A stretch of DNA of 62,848 nt, taken from the NCBI GenBank assembly GCA_030605475.1, contig JAUWIG010000029.1:1-62848 (forward strand), read 5' to 3'. Positions within the stretch are counted from its first letter, which is position 1, and each line of letters begins with the position of its first letter. The translations under genes were made by a program, and so were the position numbers. Below, one piece after another: positions 10,110-17,998 of this stretch. Under the pieces are notes generated by a model that was not told where the DNA came from, did no database searches, and saw only the letters and a list, made by a program, of their open reading frames with translations. Source of the DNA: Planctomycetota bacterium. GTDB lineage: Bacteria > Planctomycetota > Phycisphaerae > Sedimentisphaerales > Anaerobacaceae.

Positions 10110-12740
10110 ATGGCCGCAGAAACTGAAAAACTGACCCCTGCGATGAAGCAGTTTTCTCACTTCAAGCAAAAATATCCTGATTGCATACTGTTCTTTCGAA
10201 TGGGCGATTTTTACGAGACCTTTTACGAAGATGCCAAAACCTGCTCAAAGGTCTGCGGTCTGACTCTGACCAGCCGAAGCAAAGGTAACAATCCCATCCC
10301 GTTGGCCGGCGTGCCGTATCACGCCGTTGATGGATATCTCAAAAAAATGCTGCAGGCCGGCTACAAAGTCGCCGTCTGCGAGCAGGTCGAAGACCCAAAA
10401 ACCGCGAAGGGCGTTGTCAAACGCGACATCGTACGAATTGTTACCCCCGGCACACTCACCGACGATATCCTGCTCAATGCCAAGGAGGACAACTTCCTCT
10501 GTGCCGTCAGCTTAGGGACGAATACAACCGCCGCGATTAGCTGGGTCGATATTTCCACCGGCCACTTTTTCGTCCAGCAGCTCCCTGAAAAAAATCTGCT
10601 CGATGAGCTGTTGAGACTGTCCCCAGCCGAGTGTTTACTTGCCGACAGACGAGGCGAGCTATTCGAAGCCGAGACAAGGAAACTCGCCAGGGACATCACA
10701 CAGCTAACCGGCGCCATAGTAACCGAACGTCCCGCCTGGTATTTCGACCCATATCAAAGCAAACAGCGGCTCCTCAAGCACTTCGGCACAGTAACCCTTG
10801 AAGGCTTCGGCATCGTTGACAGCGACGATTGGTTAATCCCCCCTGCCGGTGCCATCATTGAATACCTAAACGAAACACAAAGAACCACGCTCGGCCACAT
10901 CCAGAGCCTGAAAAAAATCAATCGCAAAAAATTCCTGCAAATCGACCAGACTACTTTAGGCAGTCTGGAAATCCTGCGGACCATACGCACCGAAAGCAAA
11001 AAGGGGTCACTGCTGAACTGCCTCGACGAAACACTGACCGGTATGGGAGGCAGAATGTTCAGAGCCTGGCTGTGTATGCCGTTGTGCGACCTCTCGCAGA
11101 TAGAGCTGCGTCAGGACGCCGTTGAAGAAATCAAAAACTCAGATACCAAACTAACTGATATTCGCAGATTGCTTAGCGACATTGCCGACACCGAGCGAAT
11201 CGCTGCCCGCATCACTACACTCCGCGCGACCCCCCGCGATTTGCTGGCCCTCTCAGCCACATTAAGGCGAATACCGCTGCTGCGGGACATCCTGCAAACA
11301 TTCGAAGCCGACCTGGGGCTGCAATTAGCCGGCCAATGCGACAGTATGGACGAATTAGCTGACTTGCTCGAATCGGCAATCAAGCCGGATTGTCCCTCAC
11401 ACACCAGAGACGGCGGCGTGATAAAGCCCGGCTTCGACGAAGAGCTCGACCAATTGCGCTCAATCTCCAGAGACGGGCGAAGCTGGCTGCGAAACTATCA
11501 AAAAAACCAGATCGAGCAGACCGGCATCGGCAATCTGAAAATCGGCTATAACAGGGTCTTCGGCTACTATATCGAAGTAAGCCGCGCATCAGCCGACAAG
11601 GTCCCGCCGGATTACGTCAGAAAGCAGACAATCAAAAACGCAGAGCGTTACATCACCGAAGAGTTAAAAGAATACGAAACAAAGGCCCTCACCGCCGAGG
11701 AAAAGGCACTTGAATTGGAGCAGCAGCTTTTTGAACAAATCCGCCGCCAGAGTGCCCAGTATGTAACCCGATTACAGAAGCTCGCCGATACGGTAGCCCA
11801 GTGCGACTGCCTCTGTGCCCTTGCGTACCTCGCCAAACGCCGGAATTACACCCGCCCAAAAATAACTACCGGCACAGAGCTACTGATAAACGAGGGCAAA
11901 CACCCGGTCCTGGCCGAAACCTTAGGCCCGGAATTCGTACCCAACGATATCGAGCTTGGCGACAAGGCCGGAGACGTACTTGTTATCACCGGCCCGAATA
12001 TGAGCGGAAAGAGCACATACATAAGACAGGTCGCCCTTTTAGTTTTAATGGCCCAGGCCGGCTCATTTATCCCCGCCAAAGATGCGACCATTGGGCTGGT
12101 CGATAGAATTTTTACCCGTGTCGGCGCTTCAGACGAGCTGGTTCGCGGCCAATCTACCTTTATGGTCGAAATGACCGAAACCGCAAATATCATAAACAAC
12201 GCCACCGCCAAATCGCTGGTAATTCTCGACGAAGTAGGTCGCGGCACAAGCACCTACGATGGCCTCTCTCTGGCCTGGGCCATTACCGAGCACATCGCGA
12301 ACAAGCTAAGATGCCGAACGCTTTTCGCCACCCATTATCACGAACTAACCGAATTGGCTGAACTGTTTACGAACGTAAAGAATTGCAATGTCGCGGTAAG
12401 GGAATGGATGGACGAGGTCGTATTTTTACACAAGATTTTACCCGGCGGAACCGACAAATCCTACGGCATCCACGTGGCGAAACTGGCCGGCGTACCAAAA
12501 CCAATTCTTAAAAGAAGCGCCGAAATCCTCGAAGAACTCGAATCCACCTTCCAAAAAGAAGCTGCCAGCGAGCATTTGTCAAAACACAAGACAAAAGAGC
12601 CGGACAAGGACTTGCTGTTTGTGCAAAAACACAAATCCGTTTTAGAAAAACTTGGTTCAACTGATGTCAATAATTTGACGCCGCTCGAAGCGATAAATTT
12701 ACTCAGTCAGATAAAAGATGAAATCAAAGAAAAACAATAA
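10110..12740 (+). CDS. mutS: DNA mismatch repair protein MutS
   Basis: Mismatch-recognition ATPase (876 aa). Domain I carries the mismatch-reading Phe and Glu in 'FFRMGDFYETF' (F-x-E). The core and clamp domains follow, and the C-terminal ATPase holds P-loop GPNMSGKSTYIRQ (about residue 628), 'ILDEVGRGTSTYDG' and 'FATHYHEL'. Length is typical of MutS1. The gene starts nine bases after the MnmE-like gene, and its last 23 bases overlap the start of the TIR gene. MutL is not in the window. Confidence 0.98.
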   Translation: MAAETEKLTPAMKQFSHFKQKYPDCILFFRMGDFYETFYEDAKTCSKVCGLTLTSRSKGNNPIPLAGVPYHAVDGYLKKMLQAGYKVAVCEQVEDPKTAKGVVKRDIVRIVTPGTLTDDILLNAKEDNFLCAVSLGTNTTAAISWVDISTGHFFVQQLPEKNLLDELLRLSPAECLLADRRGELFEAETRKLARDITQLTGAIVTERPAWYFDPYQSKQRLLKHFGTVTLEGFGIVDSDDWLIPPAGAIIEYLNETQRTTLGHIQSLKKINRKKFLQIDQTTLGSLEILRTIRTESKKGSLLNCLDETLTGMGGRMFRAWLCMPLCDLSQIELRQDAVEEIKNSDTKLTDIRRLLSDIADTERIAARITTLRATPRDLLALSATLRRIPLLRDILQTFEADLGLQLAGQCDSMDELADLLESAIKPDCPSHTRDGGVIKPGFDEELDQLRSISRDGRSWLRNYQKNQIEQTGIGNLKIGYNRVFGYYIEVSRASADKVPPDYVRKQTIKNAERYITEELKEYETKALTAEEKALELEQQLFEQIRRQSAQYVTRLQKLADTVAQCDCLCALAYLAKRRNYTRPKITTGTELLINEGKHPVLAETLGPEFVPNDIELGDKAGDVLVITGPNMSGKSTYIRQVALLVLMAQAGSFIPAKDATIGLVDRIFTRVGASDELVRGQSTFMVEMTETANIINNATAKSLVILDEVGRGTSTYDGLSLAWAITEHIANKLRCRTLFATHYHELTELAELFTNVKNCNVAVREWMDEVVFLHKILPGGTDKSYGIHVAKLAGVPKPILKRSAEILEELESTFQKEAASEHLSKHKTKEPDKDLLFVQKHKSVLEKLGSTDVNNLTPLEAINLLSQIKDEIKEKQ

Positions 12741-14883
12741 AAAGTCTCTTAATATTGGAGGGCACCAGAAATTAACCTCACGTGACCGAAGACTCCAAAC
12801 ACCGAGAGGAACCTATGAAGCCCAGCGATGGTTAGCAGTTGAGGAAGCTGAAGAATTAGGACAAGAAGCTAAGCAAACAACACATTCAGAAGCTTGTCTA
12901 TTATACTACTATACCTTATGGGGGTTCGGACATGCTGTTGATATCGCGAAGATAGCCCTAAGTAAAGAAGCTACACCAGCAAAAGAGTTTATTGCTTCTC
13001 AGGTTCGATTATCCGAGTATACTAAAAGAATGAACGGTCTAAATGATGTATACGAGTTACTGAAAAGCTGGCCTATGAATCCAGCAACGACTTTCGGATG
13101 GGAAGCCGGTGATTCTGCGCTTAAGGTAGCAATCAAATTCACCCAAACAATTAATGGTGCTGTAACTTTCGCTCGCAATGAAATTGCGTTAAGTGGTTCA
13201 ACATCTTATGATTCATTATCTGTCTCCCCTGTACCCGACCAACGTTTTACCAAATGGTGCAAGCGAACAATTCACGAACTACAAACCAAACTAAATATAA
13301 CAGAAATCTGGCCCTCAATGGGATTTATTCATCGAGATTATAAAAGCTTGCTTTCTGTAATGAAAGCTGAGCACCAACAAGCTTTAGAGACTTCGGGCAA
13401 AGAAATTGCAGTCGACATTACACAACAACCAAGAATACGCATCAGACCAACAGAAAACGAAAAGTTCAGGGAGAAAATATTTATGGAATACGATGTTTTT
13501 ATTTGCCATACCTCAGAAGACAAAAAAGACTTTGTCAAACCTCTTGCTGACGCCCTTGCCAAAGAAAACTTAAAAGTATGGTATGATAAGTTTGAGTTAA
13601 CTTTGGGCGATAGTCTTCGCGAAAAAATCGACTATGGACTCGCAAATTCCAGATATGGTGTAGTTGTCTTAAGTAAGGCTTTCTTTGAAAAACCATGGCC
13701 CAAGAGCGAACTGGACGGATTAGTATCCCGTCAAAACTCAGAAGGCAAAAAAGTTATCTTACCCATCTGGTATAAGGTTAGATATGATGAGGTTAAGAAA
13801 TTTTCACCCATGCTCGCAGGCAAGTTAGCTGCTAGAAGCAAAGAAGGGCTTGAGGCTGTTGTTGCTCAAATTGTGGCGGTTTGTAAGGAAGAAGCGCCTC
13901 GTACCGTCTTCACCAAAATAGAAACCCAGCCATCCGGTGAAGTCGTACCACCATCTTCCATTGGAAATGAGGCAAAAAACGCTGTCGAAAACGCGCGGCC
14001 CAATCAAGTGCTATTGGTTCGTAAATTTATGGAGTGGCTGATTCAAGAAATGGATACACTAGCGCCAGATTTTTCAAAACAAGGTGAACGAGATGACTTA
14101 CTTATTGAGTCCATTAATCAAACAATGGAGCCTATCTCAAATTTTGCTCGCCTCACGCAGTCCATCGCGATAATGAACGCTTCTGAGCCAGCACTCGCTT
14201 TGTATAGATCCTTTGATAAGATCCTCACGCATTACTACCTCCCACGAGGAGTTTCAGGAATAATCCCTCAAGATGATTTCGACTTCTATAAGTTTATCGG
14301 ACACGAATTCTTCGTAACCTTTATCTCCTTGCTCATAAGGGAGAATCGCTGGGAATTGATCGCAGATGTCCTTGAAGAAGAGATTTACCTAGACAACAGA
14401 GAGAGGGGCCAGGCCGGCATGGTTTCATTCCCGTATATTTCTAAGCGTGTTGGTCTATTAGGTCGTCGGAATGAGCGACTGAAACTTAGGAGAATATCTG
14501 TCCATGCCGATATCTTGAAAGAACGCCATTCCAGAGAAGTCCTTTGTGAACTTGTGCCAATGCAACAATTTATGTGTGCTGACTATTTCCTGTTTTTGCG
14601 AGCAGAATTTGAGAAACCAGATCAACATGGAAGGCCTACTTGGAATGCCTGGAGCACGATATTCTTGCCAGCAACGCCTCCTTATATAGAACAAGCGACC
14701 CGTAAAAAGTACGCGCAGAAACTGCTGCGACCGCTTAGTATTGACAGTATCGAGATGTTTCGTTCAAAACTGGTTGAGCTAAAAGCAGCACAAAGGTTAG
14801 CAAGAATATTTGGCGACCCCTTCTTTCCTGGCCTTGATGATCCTCTTGAAGATTTTAATCCACAGGATATAAGCACCCGTTGA
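12718..14883 (+). CDS. TIR-domain protein, candidate defence effector
   Basis: A 721-residue protein with a TIR domain at about residues 256-390. 'EYDVFICHTSEDKKDFVKPL' is the TIR strand A region; 'VWYDKFELTLGDSL' is box 2; 'KPWPKSELDGL' places the likely catalytic Glu at E331. Bacterial TIR domains of this kind often cleave NAD+ in anti-phage defence. The N-terminal 250 residues (helical) and C-terminal 300 residues match nothing I recognise. The gene overlaps mutS by 23 bases. By eye it is richer in A and T than its neighbours, which suggests transfer. An internal ATG at 13483, preceded by AGGGAG, could start a shorter TIR-plus-C-terminal product. No signal peptide or membrane segment is seen. 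Confidence 0.85.
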   Translation: MKSKKNNKKSLNIGGHQKLTSRDRRLQTPRGTYEAQRWLAVEEAEELGQEAKQTTHSEACLLYYYTLWGFGHAVDIAKIALSKEATPAKEFIASQVRLSEYTKRMNGLNDVYELLKSWPMNPATTFGWEAGDSALKVAIKFTQTINGAVTFARNEIALSGSTSYDSLSVSPVPDQRFTKWCKRTIHELQTKLNITEIWPSMGFIHRDYKSLLSVMKAEHQQALETSGKEIAVDITQQPRIRIRPTENEKFREKIFMEYDVFICHTSEDKKDFVKPLADALAKENLKVWYDKFELTLGDSLREKIDYGLANSRYGVVVLSKAFFEKPWPKSELDGLVSRQNSEGKKVILPIWYKVRYDEVKKFSPMLAGKLAARSKEGLEAVVAQIVAVCKEEAPRTVFTKIETQPSGEVVPPSSIGNEAKNAVENARPNQVLLVRKFMEWLIQEMDTLAPDFSKQGERDDLLIESINQTMEPISNFARLTQSIAIMNASEPALALYRSFDKILTHYYLPRGVSGIIPQDDFDFYKFIGHEFFVTFISLLIRENRWELIADVLEEEIYLDNRERGQAGMVSFPYISKRVGLLGRRNERLKLRRISVHADILKERHSREVLCELVPMQQFMCADYFLFLRAEFEKPDQHGRPTWNAWSTIFLPATPPYIEQATRKKYAQKLLRPLSIDSIEMFRSKLVELKAAQRLARIFGDPFFPGLDDPLEDFNPQDISTR

Positions 14884-14918
14884 ATGGATTTCCAGAATCC
14901 CGTCCAAAGGCCCGGCCA

Positions 14919-15060
14919 ATTCGTGGTTCGTGAATCGTGAATCGTTGTTCGTAGGAAAAATCCGCAAAACCTGTGCCCGCGAAGCCCGTCCCCGCGAAAG
15001 CGGGGAGCAGACGTCCGATCTCTATTCACGCAATACGCGATACGCACGACGCAATACAAA
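14919..15060. repeat. intergenic quasi-tandem motifs and a GC hairpin
   Basis: The 184 bases between the TIR and Doc genes hold three repeat types: a TTCGTGAATCG-like run (14919-14954), a perfect CCCCGC/GCGGGG hairpin (14990-15005), and an ACGCAATACG-like run (15024-15060). No gene is seen in the interval. Confidence 0.65.
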
Positions 15061-15067
15061 CATTTAC

Positions 15068-15490
15068 CTATTTCTCCAGCTTTACTAAATGTCTTTTTAA
15101 GAATTTCTCTATGGCTTTAACAGTCTCGTCCTTGACGGTACGCGGGCTGGTAGCAACCCAGACTGTAAAATTATAAAGCTCCTGCGCATCGACTTTAATC
15201 CACTTTTTATTCCTGTACAGAAAAACAAACAAGGCGGTCATCGCAATCCTTTTACTGCCGTTTTGAAAAGGATGGTTTTTTATCATAAGATAAAAAAAGA
15301 TGCCTGCTTTGGATATAAGACTCGGATACAAAGACCTGCCGGAGAAACTTTGAAAAGGTGTGGCCAAACAGCTCTCTAAAATATTAGGAAAACGGGTTGA
15401 GAAATCCGGTGTCGGCTCATCGAAGCTAAGCATCTCTTGTGCCAGCTTAAAAGCAATGTATTCTACTTCCTTTAGAGTGATAATCTTCAT
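15068..15490 (-). CDS. Doc/Fic-family toxin
   Basis: Death-on-curing type toxin (140 aa). Doc proteins phosphorylate elongation factor Tu and Fic relatives transfer AMP. The catalytic loop reads HPFQNGSKR (about residues 73-81), matching HxFx(N/D)GNKR except that the Asn before Lys is Ser. The surrounding 'GIFFYLMIKNHPF' and 'MTALFVFLYRN' helices fit the Fic core. The upstream antitoxin gene's stop overlaps this ATG by one base (TAATG), a standard toxin-antitoxin arrangement. Whether the Ser change reduces activity is not known. Confidence 0.82.
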   Translation of the reverse strand: MKIITLKEVEYIAFKLAQEMLSFDEPTPDFSTRFPNILESCLATPFQSFSGRSLYPSLISKAGIFFYLMIKNHPFQNGSKRIAMTALFVFLYRNKKWIKVDAQELYNFTVWVATSPRTVKDETVKAIEKFLKRHLVKLEK

Positions 15491-15747
15491 TACTCACTAC
15501 CTAAAAGTTTCAGCACTTCCCCATACTCCTTAACCGTTTTTTTAACGGCACTGTCAATTTGTCTTTTATCTTCTTCGGCCAGGGCCTTTCCCAAAATATT
15601 TGCTACGTACTTTCGGGCGATAGCATAATTCCTCCCGACCCTTATAGCTTTTATTTGCCCTTTCTTGACTTTCTTATAAACGGCAACTCTGCTTAGGCCC
15701 AAAATCTTGGCCAATTGTGGAATGCTGATATATTCGCTTTTCTTCAT
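15490..15747 (-). CDS. HTH (excisionase/MerR-like) antitoxin partner of Doc
   Basis: Small 85-residue protein. Its N-terminal half is a DNA-binding winged helix ('ISIPQLAKILGLSRVAVYKK' is the HTH, 'IKAIRVGRNYAI' the wing), and its C-terminal helix (about 50-85) could bind and block the toxin. Position directly upstream of and overlapping the Doc gene supports an antitoxin and autorepressor role. Candidate operators (four GTTAAC boxes) lie 65-118 bases upstream of its start. The domain is clear; the antitoxin role is inferred from context. Confidence 0.75.
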   Translation of the reverse strand: MKKSEYISIPQLAKILGLSRVAVYKKVKKGQIKAIRVGRNYAIARKYVANILGKALAEEDKRQIDSAVKKTVKEYGEVLKLLGSE

Positions 15748-15811
15748 AAAAAACCGCCTCTGAATATCTGTAACTAATTGTTTAGCATAAACTTACGTCA
15801 TAAATTCCTCT

Positions 15812-15865
15812 GTTAACCACAATTTATTTAGTTAACTTACGTTAACCACTATAGATAAGGTTAAC
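15812..15865 (-). promoter_or_regulatory. four GTTAAC boxes, candidate operator of the toxin-antitoxin pair
   Basis: The palindrome GTTAAC occurs at 15812, 15831, 15841 and 15860 (spacings 19, 10, 19). This makes two 25-base units, each starting GTTAACCAC and ending GTTAAC, separated by four bases. The position upstream of the HTH antitoxin suggests autoregulation. The rest of the 15748-16100 gap is AT-rich or repeat. Confidence 0.45.
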
Positions 15866-15948
15866 ATAAAAACCATAAGAAGCCAAGTGTAATTTCAAAA
15901 AATTTAGTCCGCAGTTCATTGTTCCCCGACAAAATCGTGGCAGGCTCC

Positions 15949-16095
15949 GTTCGTATTTCGTGAGTCGTGAAGCGTACCTCGATTTACTTCGACGTTCGGT
16001 GTTCCTTGTTCGATATTCGATATTCGATATTCTTTTTGTCCTCCGCGCTCTCTGTCATCCATCGTCCGTCATCTGTCGTCCGTCATCCGTCATCG
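15949..16095. repeat. chain of intergenic quasi-tandem motifs
   Basis: Three different short-unit runs lie end to end: TTCGTGAGTCGTGAAGCG-like (15949-15980), ATTCGATATTCGATATTC (16010-16032), and GTCCGTCATCTGTCGTCC-like (about 16046-16094). Units are seven to ten bases and imperfect. No coding capacity is seen. Confidence 0.75.
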
Positions 16096-16100
16096 GCCGG

Positions 16101-17036
16101 TTAAAACAGCCCCACAACCAGACTAAGTGACACTATGGACAGCACTGTACTGAGCACAATTATCGCTGCTGAAAGCTGCTCATCGCCGCCAAGCTGCCCG
16201 GCCATAACGTAGGACACCGTGGCGGTGGGACAGGCCAAAAACAAAAGCCCTATCCTTGTCTCAGCCGGGCCTAATCCGAGCAACCGCGCCGCGACAAAGC
16301 CAACGAGCGGTGCGACCACTATCTTAATCACGGAAGATGCAAAAGCGAATGTACGCCGACCGACGATTTTGCCCTGCACCAAAGCGCCACCCACGCCAAG
16401 AAGGGCCAGAGGCAGCGCTATTTGGCCGACAGCACTGCAGGCCCGGACGATAACAACCGGCAAACGCGGGAAGATGAGCGAATAAAGGACACCCGCCACG
16501 CACGCAAGAATAAGAGGATTGGTTATTATCTGGCGAAATATCCTGGCGGGGACATAACGGTCGAGCTTATGCCGGCTGGCAAGCAGTACCAGAACACCGG
16601 CTATATTATAAGCAGGGACAATCGGCGCCAGTACGAGAATGGCCACAGTCTCCGCCTGGGTTGTGCTAAAATCGCCGGAATTGGCGAAACTGTAAATTAT
16701 TACAGGCAGCCCCACATATAACAGATTGCCGCGAAAGGCCCCTTGAACAAAGGTCCCTATCTCCGCCGCCGGCACGCGCATAATCGCCGCAAGGATATAC
16801 CCGATTATGATACAGCCCAGCATCCCCGCTAAGACAACTAAAAAGGTTTTGCCCGCGACCTGATAGTCATACGAAGCTGTGGCTAACTTGTAAAACAGAA
16901 GGCACGGCAAAGCCACCCAGTAAACAAGGCGGTTTAGCCCCTTAACGAATTCCGCGGACACAAACCCGCCCTTTCGCAGTTGAGCACCGAGAGCGATTAT
17001 CAGAAAAACCGGAACGACTGTATTAATTATGTTCAT
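16101..17036 (-). CDS. AEC-family transporter (auxin efflux carrier type)
   Basis: Inner-membrane transporter (311 aa) of the AEC/BART superfamily, with about ten hydrophobic segments in two five-helix repeats. The start (MNIINTVVPVFLIIALGAQL) and 'FVQGAFRGNLLYVGLPVI' match the family well. Members export or import organic anions such as malate; the substrate here is unknown. The ATG at 17034-17036 lies inside a GTTCATAGTTCATAG-like repeat and has no evident ribosome binding site. It follows the TIM-barrel-like gene on the same strand. Confidence 0.88.
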   Translation of the reverse strand: MNIINTVVPVFLIIALGAQLRKGGFVSAEFVKGLNRLVYWVALPCLLFYKLATASYDYQVAGKTFLVVLAGMLGCIIIGYILAAIMRVPAAEIGTFVQGAFRGNLLYVGLPVIIYSFANSGDFSTTQAETVAILVLAPIVPAYNIAGVLVLLASRHKLDRYVPARIFRQIITNPLILACVAGVLYSLIFPRLPVVIVRACSAVGQIALPLALLGVGGALVQGKIVGRRTFAFASSVIKIVVAPLVGFVAARLLGLGPAETRIGLLFLACPTATVSYVMAGQLGGDEQLSAAIIVLSTVLSIVSLSLVVGLF

Positions 17037-17062
17037 AGTTCATAGTTCGTTGTTCATAGTTG
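17031..17062. repeat. quasi-tandem GTTCATAGTTC motif over a start codon
   Basis: Three or four imperfect copies of an eight to ten base unit (TTCATAG / TTCGTTG) span the AEC transporter start codon and extend to the end of the upstream gene. Confidence 0.65.
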
Positions 17063-17860
17063 GGGATACTTTTCAGCCAAGCTTTTCTCAAACAGTTTGA
17101 CATCTTCTTCGAGCATCCCGGGCAAATCCTTCGTATAGACCCCCACGCACACCGCGTCGCCGGTCCGCAGATGTTTCGCCGTGTACGCAAACGCCTCAGC
17201 AGGCTCGTTTCTACCCGCCGCCATTATCTTGTAATGGATGACCGGCTTTGAAAGCTGTGGTATCACCGCCATCATCGCCCCGCGGTCCTCTTCTCTATAG
17301 TTTTCATCCTGCCCCGGCACAAGCTCGGCTTTCTCGTCTCTGGGCGTGGCGTCGTAATACGAACACAGATAATAATCGACGTCGATATTTTCTTTGGCCC
17401 AGTGGAAAACCTTCGGCTTATGCCCGGCGACAGCCACCGCCATCCCTGCATCCCGAATCATTTTGACCGTCTCTTTGGCCTCACCGAGTCGGCCCTGGGC
17501 AAGCAGATAGTCCATCACCCCGCCGTGAATATGACAGGCCATCGCTCCGCCTTCTTTCGCCATCTTCACATTTATCTCACTCGACCCGACCTCCGGGGCC
17601 GTCTGAGCAAACCACTGTATCTTGCCTCCTTCGTCCCAGTACTCAAGCAGAAGACGGATAATATGATTGTCTGCTCTGCCGACAAACGTATTGATTCCCA
17701 GCCGCTCAGCTTCGGCCAGCGTATCCTTGATTTTTTGGCAGGTATAATATCGCTTCATCTTTTCGTCCATCTCAACGCCCTGATGAGAAAAAGCACTGAA
17801 AGGGTTACCGCCGATGATAAAGCGACTTACCTGCAACTCTCCTATCTTAATATATTCCAT
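17054..17860 (-). CDS. conserved hypothetical protein, probable TIM barrel (aldo-keto-reductase-like)
   Basis: A 268-residue cytosolic protein. The opening 'MEYIKIGELQVSRFIIGGNPF' resembles the first strand of aldo-keto reductases, and alternating strand/helix segments ('ERLGINTFVGRADNHI', 'ACHIHGGVMDYL', 'AVAVAGHKPKVFHWAKE', 'KPVIHYKIMAAGR') suggest a TIM barrel. I see no clear catalytic Tyr/Lys/Asp/His set, so an enzyme name is not justified. The frame is open to 17884, but ATG at 17858-17860 has the better ribosome binding site (GGAAAGGGG). It lies upstream of the AEC transporter and may share an operon with it. Confidence 0.7.
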   Translation of the reverse strand: MEYIKIGELQVSRFIIGGNPFSAFSHQGVEMDEKMKRYYTCQKIKDTLAEAERLGINTFVGRADNHIIRLLLEYWDEGGKIQWFAQTAPEVGSSEINVKMAKEGGAMACHIHGGVMDYLLAQGRLGEAKETVKMIRDAGMAVAVAGHKPKVFHWAKENIDVDYYLCSYYDATPRDEKAELVPGQDENYREEDRGAMMAVIPQLSKPVIHYKIMAAGRNEPAEAFAYTAKHLRTGDAVCVGVYTKDLPGMLEEDVKLFEKSLAEKYPQL

Positions 17861-17935
17861 TTTGCCCCTTTCCTTCTCAGTCAATTAACCGCCTCTATGC
17901 TATCAGATATTAACACGTGCTTCAAGTTTCAATCC

Positions 17936-17963
17936 TTGTAATTGTCGCTACTTTACATATAAT
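17936..17963 (+). promoter_or_regulatory. sigma-70 promoter for glyS
   Basis: TTGTAA (17936-17941), a 16-base spacer and a perfect TATAAT (17958-17963), 36 bases before the glyS start codon. Confidence 0.6.
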
Positions 17964-17998
17964 TAGCCGACTGATTTAAATTATTAAGGAATCCAACT

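Noticed and set aside
12718..12740. MutS-TIR fusion
   Set aside because: The frames differ and MutS has its own stop at 12738-12740; it is a gene overlap, not a fusion.
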